Source: Caryophanales bacterium UBA6768 (GTDB taxonomy: Bacteria; Bacillota; Bacilli; Bacillales_D; Amphibacillaceae). From it: a stretch of 21,153 nucleotides of DNA. The notes below the pieces were generated by a model. The model had not been told where the DNA came from, ran no database searches, and saw nothing but the letters and a program-made list of their open reading frames with translations. A program made the position numbers and the translations under genes. Shown here in pieces: positions 7,924 to 15,040 of the stretch (its first letter is position 1; every line of letters starts with the position of its first letter). The DNA lies in the NCBI GenBank assembly GCA_002453315.1, contig DKGO01000120.1:1-21153 (forward strand). The letters run 5' to 3'.

Positions 7924-7952
7924 TTGAAAGTCAAAGAAGGTCAGTGTATAAT
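7924..7952 (+). promoter_or_regulatory. clpE: Sigma-A promoter of clpE
   Basis: TTGAAA (7924-7929), exactly 17 bases, then a perfect TATAAT (7947-7952), about 80 bases upstream of the clpE start. This is the strongest promoter match in the window. Confidence 0.85.
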
Positions 7953-7985
7953 AAAAATCAAAGGTCAAATATAGTCAAAGTCAAA
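7929..7985 (+). promoter_or_regulatory. CtsR operators over the clpE promoter
   Basis: The CtsR site is a direct repeat of the heptad (A/G)GTCAAA with a 3-base spacer. A perfect copy is at 7963-7979 (GGTCAAA, TAT, AGTCAAA), just downstream of the -10. A degenerate copy is at 7929-7945 (AGTCAAA, GAA, GGTCAGT), inside the -35/-10 spacer. A further AGTCAAA half-site is at 7979-7985. Repressor bound here would block polymerase and be released on heat or protein-damage stress. Confidence 0.88.
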
Positions 7986-8030
7986 GTAATATTTAAATAA
8001 ACAATTAATTTAAAGGAGGATGTTGTCAAT

Positions 8031-10163
8031 ATGAAATGTCAACAATGTGGAGTAAATAATGCCAATGTAGCCATGTCAATGCAGGTCAACAATGAAAAAA
8101 TGCAAATACAATTATGCAACGATTGTTTCCAAAAAATTCAAGGGCAAATTTCTGATCCAAGTAATTTTTCACAAGGTGATATGTTTTCACACCCATTTTT
8201 CCAGGGGAATACTGGTGGGCAAGGACAAAGCACCACAAGAACTAGACAGCAATCCGCTGGCAAAGTTGGCGGGTTATTAGATGAATTAGGGACGAATGTA
8301 ACGGATAATGCCCGAAATGGCCAGATTGATCCGGTAATTGGACGACATCAGGAAGTGAAAAGGGTCATTGAAACCTTAAACAGACGTAATAAAAACAATC
8401 CTGTGTTAATTGGTGAGCCTGGTGTTGGTAAGACTGCAATCGCCGAAGGCTTAGCATTGAAAATAGTCGAGGGTGATGTGCCATCGAAATTAATTAATAA
8501 GGAAGTATATGTATTAGATGTCGCATCATTAGTTGCTAATACGGGAATTCGTGGACAATTTGAAGAAAGAATGAAGCAATTAATTAAGGAATTAAAAAAC
8601 CGTAAGGATGCTATTTTATTTATTGATGAAATCCATTTACTTGTTGGGGCGGGTACAGCGGAGAGTTCGCAAATGGATGCTGGAAATATTTTAAAACCTG
8701 CATTAGCCCGTGGTGAACTACAGGTAATCGGTGCAACAACGACAAAAGAATACCGTCAAATTGAAAAAGATGCAGCACTTGAAAGACGTTTCCAACCTAT
8801 TATCGTGAAGGAACCAACAGTGGAAGAAACAATTCAAATTTTACAAGGATTGAAAAATCGTTATGAAGATTTTCACGGAGTTACCTATTCTGATGATGTT
8901 ATCAATGCATTTGTTTCACTGTCGGATCGTTATATTCAGGATCGTTTTTTACCGGACAAAGCCATTGATTTAATGGATGAGGTTGGATCTAGATTGAATT
9001 TGGCGAATAGTGATCAGGATGCTGAATCAATTGAAGGTCAAATTGAAAAAATTGTTAAGGAAAAAGAACGTGCAGCAGAGCAAGAGGATTATGAAACAGC
9101 TGCAAATTTACGATACCAAGAATTACAATTACAAAAACAATTGGACAAGGCGAAAGAAAAAGTAAAAGAACAAGTTACTACAGAAGTATCTGTTCATGAT
9201 GTTGAAGAAATTGTAGAAGAGAAGACTGGGATACCTGTGACAAAATTACAGGAAGACGAACAAAATAAATTGAGGAATTTTGCTGATCATATGAGAACCA
9301 AAATAATTGGTCAGGATAAGGCCGTTGATCATATCGCAAAAGCAATTCGTCGTAGCAGAGCGGGATTGAAGTCAAAATATCGTCCAATTGGATCCTTCTT
9401 GTTTGTTGGTCCAACTGGTGTTGGGAAAACAGAACTATCGAAGGTTCTTGCGGAAGAACTATTTGGCGATCGCGATGCCCTTATTCGTTTAGACATGAGT
9501 GAGTATATGGAAAGACATACTGTGTCTAAAATTATTGGATCACCTCCGGGGTATGTTGGCCATGAAGAAGCGGGACAACTAACTGAAAAGGTCCGACGTA
9601 AACCATATTCGATTATTTTGTTAGATGAAATTGAAAAAGCTCATCCTGATGTACAAAATATGTTCCTACAAATTATGGAAGACGGTCATTTAACAGACTC
9701 CCATGGTAGAACAGTCAGTTTTAAAGATACTGTCATTATTATGACAAGCAATGCTGGTTCAGGTGTAAAACAAATTAATGTTGGATTTGAAAAAGATAAT
9801 GAGGCCATTTCAACATTGGAAAATCTGGGAGACTTTTTCAAGCCAGAGTTTCTAAACCGGTTTGATGCGATTGTTCGTTTTAATGAACTAACGGAAGAAA
9901 ATTTACTTGAAATTGTGGATCTGATGTTAACAGATTTGGAAAAAACAATTGAAGATAATAAAATTACTATTTCTATAACAGAAGATGCAAAAAAACAATT
10001 AGTCAAACTTGGGTATGACACTAGATTTGGGGCAAGACCTTTACGAAGGGTCATTCAGGAAAAAATTGAAAATCAATTAACAGATTTAATTTTAGAAGAT
10101 AATGCAATTGACAATGTCCAAGTTACTGTAGCCAATGATGAGATAGTTGTTGAAAAGGTTTAG
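8031..10163 (+). CDS. clpE: ATP-dependent Clp protease ATP-binding subunit ClpE
   Basis: This 710-residue HSP100 unfoldase is expected to form hexamers that disaggregate proteins and feed them to ClpP in the cytosol. Order of parts: an N-terminal zinc finger with CxxC pairs (C3, C6, C29, C32), diagnostic of ClpE; a Gly/Gln-rich linker (about 45-75); a first AAA+ module with Walker A GEPGVGKT (128-135), Walker B D199-E200 and ERRF arginines (251-253); a UVR-like coiled segment (about 335-375); a second AAA+ module with Walker A GPTGVGKT (460-467); and a C-terminal D2-small domain. AAAGGAGG ends 11 bases before the ATG. Length is close to B. subtilis ClpE (about 699). Upstream CtsR sites predict heat-shock induction. 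It is monocistronic, bounded by terminators on both sides. Confidence 0.97.
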   Translation: MKCQQCGVNNANVAMSMQVNNEKMQIQLCNDCFQKIQGQISDPSNFSQGDMFSHPFFQGNTGGQGQSTTRTRQQSAGKVGGLLDELGTNVTDNARNGQIDPVIGRHQEVKRVIETLNRRNKNNPVLIGEPGVGKTAIAEGLALKIVEGDVPSKLINKEVYVLDVASLVANTGIRGQFEERMKQLIKELKNRKDAILFIDEIHLLVGAGTAESSQMDAGNILKPALARGELQVIGATTTKEYRQIEKDAALERRFQPIIVKEPTVEETIQILQGLKNRYEDFHGVTYSDDVINAFVSLSDRYIQDRFLPDKAIDLMDEVGSRLNLANSDQDAESIEGQIEKIVKEKERAAEQEDYETAANLRYQELQLQKQLDKAKEKVKEQVTTEVSVHDVEEIVEEKTGIPVTKLQEDEQNKLRNFADHMRTKIIGQDKAVDHIAKAIRRSRAGLKSKYRPIGSFLFVGPTGVGKTELSKVLAEELFGDRDALIRLDMSEYMERHTVSKIIGSPPGYVGHEEAGQLTEKVRRKPYSIILLDEIEKAHPDVQNMFLQIMEDGHLTDSHGRTVSFKDTVIIMTSNAGSGVKQINVGFEKDNEAISTLENLGDFFKPEFLNRFDAIVRFNELTEENLLEIVDLMLTDLEKTIEDNKITISITEDAKKQLVKLGYDTRFGARPLRRVIQEKIENQLTDLILEDNAIDNVQVTVANDEIVVEKV

Positions 10164-10205
10164 GTTAACCGTATAGACGTAAAAATAACGCCTAAAGAAG
10201 GATAT

Positions 10206-10250
10206 CCCCAGGAGATAGTCTCTAGTAAGCTATCTTCTGGGGTATTTTTT
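10206..10250 (+). terminator. Intrinsic terminator of clpE
   Basis: A 13-bp stem (10206-10218 with 10230-10242, one G-U pair), 11-base loop, then TATTTTTT. It begins 42 bases after the clpE stop. Confidence 0.9.
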
Positions 10251-10312
10251 AGTTAAATGAATAAACGGGGAAATTGCCGTTACTAATATTAACCAGTAGA
10301 TTGATTTCCTTA

Positions 10313-10948
10313 TCAATTTTTAATAATAAGGCCGAGCAGGGAGGCAAACTGAACTGCTTGAAATGATGATACTTTACAACCTTTCAAATGCTCAATTGAA
10401 ACATTTAATGTATTAAATTCACAAGAACTTAAATCCACCCCATTTAGTGGGGTTTCCTCAAAACTTATCCCATTAATGTTGCAAGAGTGAAAATTGACTT
10501 TTTTGAATTTACATTCATACAAGTCTGCCCCTTTTAATGAGCTGTTTTTAAAAATAGCCTTCTCAATCTTTGAGTTGCCAATCATCGCCATGTCCAAAAC
10601 TGATTCTTCAAACTTAACATTACCAATATACGATTCAGTCAAGTTACTTCCGAGAAGTTTACAGTTAAAAAATTCGACACGATTTATAGATGCCCTTCTT
10701 AAATTCGTGTTGGATAGATCACAATTTTCAAATCGCACATCAGTTATGTCCGCCCTACCAAAATCTGTATTCATGAACTGACAGTTCTTAACCACTGTAT
10801 TGTAAAGTCGTAGTCGACCAAGCTCTTCATTAACAAATTTTGACCCTGAAATGATACTCATCTCAAATTCAGGGTATTCTTCGTAAAATATTTCGCTGAA
10901 ATCTCTTTCTGTTAGAAGAGCAGGTATTTTGGGTACATCAATTTTCAT
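10313..10948 (-). CDS. Pentapeptide-repeat protein, Qnr-like architecture
   Basis: This 211-residue protein is largely pentapeptide repeats (pattern A/C/S-D/N-L/F-x-x), e.g. CDLSNTNLRRASI, CKLLGSNL, SSLKGADLYECKFKKVNF, TPLNGVDLSSCEFNTLNV. Such repeats fold into a right-handed quadrilateral beta helix that can mimic B-form DNA. About 45 non-repeat residues precede it, and the C-terminal tail (HLKGCKVSSFQAVQFASLLGLIIK region) resembles the capping tail of Qnr/EfsQnr-type proteins, which protect DNA gyrase from quinolones. Length also fits those (211-218). A gyrase-protecting role is inference; many pentapeptide proteins have no known function. ATG 10948 is chosen for the AAGG eight bases upstream; the open frame reaches 10969. 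It is a single gene convergent with clpE. Confidence 0.85.
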   Translation of the reverse strand: MKIDVPKIPALLTERDFSEIFYEEYPEFEMSIISGSKFVNEELGRLRLYNTVVKNCQFMNTDFGRADITDVRFENCDLSNTNLRRASINRVEFFNCKLLGSNLTESYIGNVKFEESVLDMAMIGNSKIEKAIFKNSSLKGADLYECKFKKVNFHSCNINGISFEETPLNGVDLSSCEFNTLNVSIEHLKGCKVSSFQAVQFASLLGLIIKN

Positions 10949-10994
10949 GACTATACCTTCTTTCATCATTGTATTTAGATAACTTACATTTTAA

Positions 10995-11003
10995 ATTATA
11001 TCA
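10995..11003 (-). promoter_or_regulatory. Extended -10 promoter of the pentapeptide gene
   Basis: The minus strand reads TGATATAAT: TGn plus a perfect TATAAT, 46 bases upstream of the ATG. The -35 position is poor, as is common with extended -10 promoters. Confidence 0.55.
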
Positions 11004-11455
11004 TACGCATGGAAGGCTCATTAAATAAATGCAATTTCATTGAAACATATGAATTTTTCCTTTCATATTTAGTATGATATTATTTCCGCTTTTTGCGTTT
11101 CAACAAAAATTTCTGCAATTTTCTAAACGATTTCTACGCTGTTTTTAAATAAGTTGATTTTAAGAAAATGACTGTCAAGATAATCGTTAAGCTCGTAATG
11201 AAAGTGATTTCCTGAAGAAAATACCGAGTCAAGTTAGACTTTATCACAAAGGGAATTAGTCAAAATATATTTCGTTTAACAGTTTTTGTACATTTGGATA
11301 ATCATTATATCGTGTTCTCCTCCTAAGATTAAACATTTAATGTCTAAATGATGTGACACTTTTACATAATAGTAATAAAACTTGGGAAATATTGTATTTG
11401 TGACCCAACTGCACCATTATTTTATAGAATAATATATATTTACAGATTATTACAC
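11004..11455. other. Gene-free divergent intergenic region
   Basis: No supported gene on either strand. On the minus strand an AGGAGGAG near 11320 is followed 13 bases later by a nine-codon frame only, which I do not call. The rest is AT-rich spacer between the pentapeptide gene and the SPFH/RHH unit. Confidence 0.5.
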
Positions 11456-11478
11456 TTATGATATCATAATAGTATAAT
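11456..11478 (+). promoter_or_regulatory. Promoter and palindrome of the SPFH/RHH operon
   Basis: A perfect TATAAT (11473-11478) lies 25 bases upstream of the SPFH start. Immediately before it is a perfect 14-bp palindrome, TTATGATATCATAA (11456-11469), in the -35/-10 spacer. A recognisable -35 is lacking. The position suits a repressor site, and the second gene of the unit encodes a ribbon-helix-helix protein of a class that often binds short palindromes. AT-rich palindromes also arise by chance. Confidence 0.45.
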
Positions 11479-11503
11479 ATAGATATAATATGAGGTGATG
11501 AGG

Positions 11504-12349
11504 ATGAGGGAAAAAGATGCATTATATATGAACGGATATCTTGGGGTAATCATTATTGCCATATTATTAGCGGGAACAGTATACAGTGTCTTCTATCAAC
11601 AATGGATTTTAGGCATAATCTGTGTCATTATTGCTGTTTTATTGGCAACAGGGATTACATTAGTACAGCCAAATCAATCAATTGTCGTCATGTTCTTTGG
11701 GAAATATATTGGAAGTATTCGTAAGGAAGGGTTGATTTTGACTGTCCCATTAACCGTTCGAAAAACTATTTCTTTACGGGTAAGGAACTTTAACAGTAAT
11801 CGTTTAAAGGTGAATGATGTTAATGGTAATCCGATTGAAATTGCCGCCGTTATTGTATTTAAAGTAGTTGATTCCGCAAAAGCTGTTTTTGATGTAGACA
11901 GGTATGAGCAATTTGTTGAAATACAAAGTGAAACAGCTTTACGGGCTGTTGCAACAAAGTATCCCTATGATATTTATGATGATACGCAAATGTCTCTACG
12001 CGGAAATGCAGAGGAAATATCCAATGAATTAACGAAAGAAGTACAGGAACGTTTGCAAGTTGCTGGTGTGGAAGTAATTGAAGCAAGACTGACACATTTA
12101 GCCTATTCCACTGAAATTGCCCAAGCGATGTTACAACGTCAACAAGCAAGTGCGATTATTGCGGCCCGAAGATTAATTGTTGAAGGGGCTGTTGGCATGG
12201 TTCAAGATGCTGTTGAAAGAATTGAAAAAGAAGGAATTGTCCAATTAGATGATGAACGACGAGTGGCGATGATTAATAATTTACTCGTATCGATTGTAGC
12301 TGATAATGCTGCACAACCAGTCATAAATACTGGATCATTATATCAATAG
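11504..12349 (+). CDS. SPFH/band 7 (stomatin-prohibitin-like) membrane protein
   Basis: This 281-residue protein has two N-terminal membrane helices (about residues 10-28 and 33-53), then an SPFH domain (about 55-215) beginning VQPNQSIVVMFFGKYIGS and containing the usual TVRKTISLRVRNF and EIAAVIVFKVVDSAKAVFDV segments. A charged, Ala/Glu-rich helical region follows (RQQASAIIAARRLIVEGAVGMVQDAVERI). SPFH proteins assemble into large rings on the membrane and organise proteases or lipid microdomains; it lacks the long EA-repeat coiled coil of flotillins and is nearer to slipin-type proteins. ATG 11504 is chosen since GAGGTGA is five bases upstream; GTG 11495 and ATG 11498 overlap that site. No NfeD-type partner is nearby, unlike many slipins; the RHH gene follows after 25 bases. 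Substrate or partner is unknown. Confidence 0.9.
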   Translation: MREKDALYMNGYLGVIIIAILLAGTVYSVFYQQWILGIICVIIAVLLATGITLVQPNQSIVVMFFGKYIGSIRKEGLILTVPLTVRKTISLRVRNFNSNRLKVNDVNGNPIEIAAVIVFKVVDSAKAVFDVDRYEQFVEIQSETALRAVATKYPYDIYDDTQMSLRGNAEEISNELTKEVQERLQVAGVEVIEARLTHLAYSTEIAQAMLQRQQASAIIAARRLIVEGAVGMVQDAVERIEKEGIVQLDDERRVAMINNLLVSIVADNAAQPVINTGSLYQ

Positions 12350-12374
12350 AGCATGTTGAAAGTTGAGGATGATC

Positions 12375-12554
12375 ATGAAGGAAGAGAAAAAGCGATTTTT
12401 ATTAAGGATCGATCCTAAATTACACGACATATTACAACGATGGTCTAAAGACGAATTCCGCAGTTTGAATAGTCATATTGAATTTTTATTACGTGAAGCA
12501 ACAAAGAAGGCCGGACGTTTACCTAGAAATTTAGACAAAAAAATAGGAGAATAA
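12375..12554 (+). CDS. Small Arc-like ribbon-helix-helix protein
   Basis: A basic 59-residue protein that reads as an Arc/MetJ-type ribbon-helix-helix domain: a beta strand RFLLRIDPKLHDIL, a helix LHDILQRWSKDEF, then SLNSHIEFLLREATKKAG, matching the usual strand-helix-turn-S-N/S-x-I-E-x-L-L-R pattern. Such proteins bind DNA as dimers. The start is ATG 12375, six bases after GAGG; in-frame TTG 12363 and ATG 12369 are too close to or upstream of that site. It lies 25 bases after the SPFH gene and is probably co-transcribed. No toxin-like partner is adjacent, so it is not an evident antitoxin. Autoregulation through the palindrome at 11456 is a testable inference. Confidence 0.8.
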   Translation: MKEEKKRFLLRIDPKLHDILQRWSKDEFRSLNSHIEFLLREATKKAGRLPRNLDKKIGE

Positions 12555-12626
12555 ACCAAAGTTCTGCTGTAAATGCTTTGTACATTAATGTAACCGGGTT
12601 CGGTCTCAGAGTACAAAAATGTAATT

Positions 12627-12665
12627 GGGGAGTTAAATCGTATAAGATTTGGCTCTTCGATTTTT
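12627..12665 (+). terminator. Probable terminator of the SPFH/RHH operon
   Basis: A stem of up to 13 pairs (12627-12639 with 12646-12658, several G-U) with a 6-base loop, followed by GATTTTTATTG. It is weaker than other terminators here but in the right place, 72 bases after the RHH stop. Confidence 0.5.
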
Positions 12666-12960
12666 ATTGTTATATCACTATTTTTATTTGTTTTTTGTAT
12701 AAATCGGTATGCTATGTGAACTACGAATTAGCATATGACATAAAATATTGTCATTGCGATGCATAGGCTGATATCACTTTTAAATTAGGTCCACCTATTG
12801 AATTTTGTATAAGGTAAATTATAAGGAAAATTAATGCAGGAAACAATTTATAAAAAAATAAATCTATGATAATTTAAAATATGGATAGAATTCCCCAACA
12901 AACGGGAAAAACAAAGTTTTTCAAAAGAGAGCGCCAAGGAAGTTTATTTTGTCAGTTCAT

Positions 12961-13366
12961 AATGAGGAACAAATTTATGAATTACGGGTGAAGGCTTGAA
13001 ATGGGGACCTATCCATATTGGATAAGGTAACGTCTACTGATCGCATAGTTCATCAAGGAGAACAGATGAGAAATCATCGAATCATAAAGGGAGCGGAAGC
13101 CTTAAAGGGAATCATTAGGGATGCTAGCGCATTTTTTGATGATGTTAGGATGAATATTGAAGTAAGTCAATTCGTAGATAGTCTGTTTATATCTGTGCTC
13201 TGGAAGTTTATGGGGCCTATAAGGGAAACATACCGGATGCCAAGGCAGAAACGGGAAAAATAATGGGCTTTAGCGGTATGGAAATTTTGCAAATCAATGA
13301 GGGAAAAAAGGTTATTGGGTGTCATCCGATGGCGTACACTTAATGGAACAACTAGGGGTATTTTAA
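12961..13366 (+). pseudogene. Decayed SnoaL-like (ester cyclase/NTF2-fold) gene
   Basis: Three reading frames together spell one SnoaL-like protein. The first frame reads NEEQIYELRVKA, then a TGA at 12997 where a Trp codon is plausible, then NGDLSILDKVTSTDRIVHQ up to LWKF near 13209. A second frame continues from about 13212 with GAYKGNIPDAKAETGKI and FSGMEILQINEGKKV. A third frame from about 13313 gives YWVSSDGVHLMEQLGVF and a stop at 13364-13366, a typical SnoaL C-terminus. Each frame change fits a one-base deletion (or an equivalent indel). No credible ribosome site precedes it. Some annotators would call an 81-residue protein from TTG 13018; I regard that as the middle of a dead gene. The 300 bases upstream (12660-12960) contain nothing else I can support. 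Confidence 0.8.
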
Positions 13367-13451
13367 TTTACTCTCACCTTCTTATATTTCAGAAAAGGGT
13401 GCGATAGTTTAGTGATAATTATTCATGCCTTATTGTTTAATAAATATATTT

Positions 13452-14126
13452 TCATTTTTGTAAAAGTTCATTAATTTCCAACCATCTATTATCTGCCAAA
13501 AAATTTCCCGTGTTTTTTTCCATATCTAGTATTAAATTTACCCAAAAATTATTAGATATACTCTTATCACCATATTGTTCGTGAACCCCTAAATTATCAA
13601 AGACTATTTTTTCACCATCATTTGTAACGCCTGGGACATTCCTTTTTAATGATGTCACCCATAATGAATTTAATTTTTCCAGGTAAATAATTTTTTCTTC
13701 CATATCTTCATCTAGCACTAATATCACTTCATCCATATTATCTCCATCAATTGTTGTTTCCCCATTCATTTCGGCATAGAAATAAGCAATATCCGCCACC
13801 TGACTAGCCGTTTCATTTTGAAATTCATTGCTCTTTGTTCTTTCAAAGTTCCTGGCTAAAAACCCATACTCTTGGGTGAATTTTTGAATAGTATAGGCAT
13901 TGTATTTAAGTCTTTCAGCCTCATATCTTGTTATGTTTCCTTTATTTAAAATATCTTTATATAACTCATTACTTTCAATGATATCCCTCACTAGATTGCC
14001 AGTATCATTATTTAGTTCTATCGAAATATACTCTTCATACATTCTTTTTTCCTGATATAGTTTATATCCATAAAAAACTAAGATAATTGCAAGTATTACG
14101 GCTAATAATTTAATGTATCTTTTTAT
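13452..14126 (-). CDS. Unrecognised single-pass membrane protein with a non-standard start
   Basis: The frame extends past its first ATG (14042) to 14126, adding 28 residues that form a basic then strongly hydrophobic segment (IKRYIKLLAVILAIILVFYG, about residues 1-20), a typical N-terminal anchor. In that extension there is no ATG, GTG or TTG; an in-frame TGA lies just upstream. AGGGGTGA sits six bases before an ATA codon at 14126, exactly where an ATG would be expected. The gene thus uses ATA as a start, or has lost its ATG by one substitution, or starts at 14042 without an anchor and with a poor ribosome site (GAAAAAAGA). The 196-residue remainder is acidic, soluble-looking and mostly helical (ERTKSNEFQNETASQVAD; LEKLNSLWVTSLKRNVPG). 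I do not recognise the family. Confidence 0.6.
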   Translation of the reverse strand: MKRYIKLLAVILAIILVFYGYKLYQEKRMYEEYISIELNNDTGNLVRDIIESNELYKDILNKGNITRYEAERLKYNAYTIQKFTQEYGFLARNFERTKSNEFQNETASQVADIAYFYAEMNGETTIDGDNMDEVILVLDEDMEEKIIYLEKLNSLWVTSLKRNVPGVTNDGEKIVFDNLGVHEQYGDKSISNNFWVNLILDMEKNTGNFLADNRWLEINELLQK

Positions 14127-14591
14127 GATATCTCACCCCTGATGCCACACCTGATATAAATAATGATATGCAAAATAAATATTACGCTAAGTATTAATTA
14201 TTAACCCTCAAATTAGTCTTCTTTCTCTCTTTAAATTGGCCCATTTCATATAAAAACTAATTTATACTGTGAATTTACTTAACCACAGTGTATCATACTT
14301 TTTCGTGTTTTGTATAAAATTTTCTCGGATACTTAAGTCCTTAATAGTAACTTTGTTGTTTTGATGATGAGATACGCTTCTGGGGCAAAAAAGGAGCTAA
14401 AAACCGGCTTCTTATTGCTTGGTAAATTCAATGTTAATAGTGATGTGAACCTGAATAAAAATATCCTGATAATAATGTTATTTTACGTTTTGTACTTGAA
14501 AACCGTATCCATTAACATTAATGTCTTGGGCATTTTTTATTGTCAAATTTTATCATCTAAAAAGAAATTTTTATAAATTTAAAGTAAACTG
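14127..14591. other. Gene-free region
   Basis: AT-rich spacer. A 71-codon plus-strand frame at 14361-14576 lacks a ribosome site and protein-like composition, so it is not called. No convincing repeat, RNA or promoter was seen before 14592. Confidence 0.45.
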
Positions 14592-14620
14592 TTGACAAGA
14601 TACTTAATTAGTTATATGGT
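14592..14620 (+). promoter_or_regulatory. Promoter of the GntR/ABC operon
   Basis: A perfect -35 TTGACA (14592-14597), 17 bases, then TATGGT (14615-14620). The start codon is 43 bases downstream. The operator below overlaps the -10 and the likely transcription start. Confidence 0.7.
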
Positions 14621-14641
14621 TAGTTATACAAGTAACTAACC
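14608..14641 (+). promoter_or_regulatory. GntR-type dyad operator
   Basis: A perfect inverted repeat GGTTAGTTA-N6-TAACTAACC spans 14618-14641, with an extra direct half-site TTAGTTA at 14608-14614. It overlaps the -10 and start region of the promoter feeding a YtrA-type GntR gene 22 bases downstream, so autorepression is the natural reading. Confidence 0.75.
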
Positions 14642-14662
14642 TGTTGAAAAAGAGGTGAAGCA

Positions 14663-15040
14663 ATGGCTAATCAGCTGGACGATAATCGCCCAATTTATAT
14701 TCAGATAAAAGAAATTATTGAGGACTCCATTTTGAATGGAACAATTAAAATTGGAGACCGCGTTCCCTCAACAAATGAGTTAGCGGCATTTTATAAAATT
14801 AATCCTGCGACAGCTAGACAAGGAATGAACGAGCTTGTCCAAGAACGAATTTTACAAAAACAAAGGGGTGTTGGCATGTTTGTGACAGAGAATGGGAAAA
14901 AGATGTTAATTAAGAATCGTCAACAACAATTTTTTGATCGATATATCGTTCCACTGAGAGCTGAAGCGGAAAAATTACAAATGTCTCAACAACAATTAAT
15001 AGAGATGATTGAAAGGGGAAAATCTGATAATGAAAATTGA
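14663..15040 (+). CDS. GntR-family transcriptional regulator, YtrA subfamily
   Basis: A 125-residue repressor with an N-terminal winged helix-turn-helix (about 10-77): PIYIQIKEIIEDSILNG, the conserved GDRVPSTNELA, then INPATARQGMNELVQERI and the wing KQRGVGMFV. A short C-terminal helical dimerisation tail (about 85-120) replaces the large effector domain of FadR-type members, which defines the YtrA subfamily. These usually repress the ABC transporter genes that follow them and respond to envelope stress, although no ligand is known in most cases. AGAGGTGA lies six bases before the ATG. Its last 11 bases overlap the ATPase gene. Confidence 0.93.
   Translation: MANQLDDNRPIYIQIKEIIEDSILNGTIKIGDRVPSTNELAAFYKINPATARQGMNELVQERILQKQRGVGMFVTENGKKMLIKNRQQQFFDRYIVPLRAEAEKLQMSQQQLIEMIERGKSDNEN

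Noticed and set aside
11280..11330. Minus-strand AGGAGGAG followed by a nine-codon frame as a leader peptide
   Set aside because: Spacing of 13 bases to the ATG and no gene downstream on that strand before the pentapeptide promoter.
12578..12766. 62-codon plus-strand open frame after the RHH gene
   Set aside because: It spans the probable terminator at 12627, lacks a ribosome site and is rich in Cys/Tyr/Phe as expected from random AT-rich sequence.
13018..13263. An 81-codon gene starting at TTG 13018
   Set aside because: The similarity to SnoaL continues before it (past a TGA) and after it (in other frames), so it is an internal piece of a pseudogene.
14361..14576. 71-codon plus-strand open frame
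   Set aside because: No ribosome site, and the translation runs into low-complexity AT-rich codons; no protein-like character.
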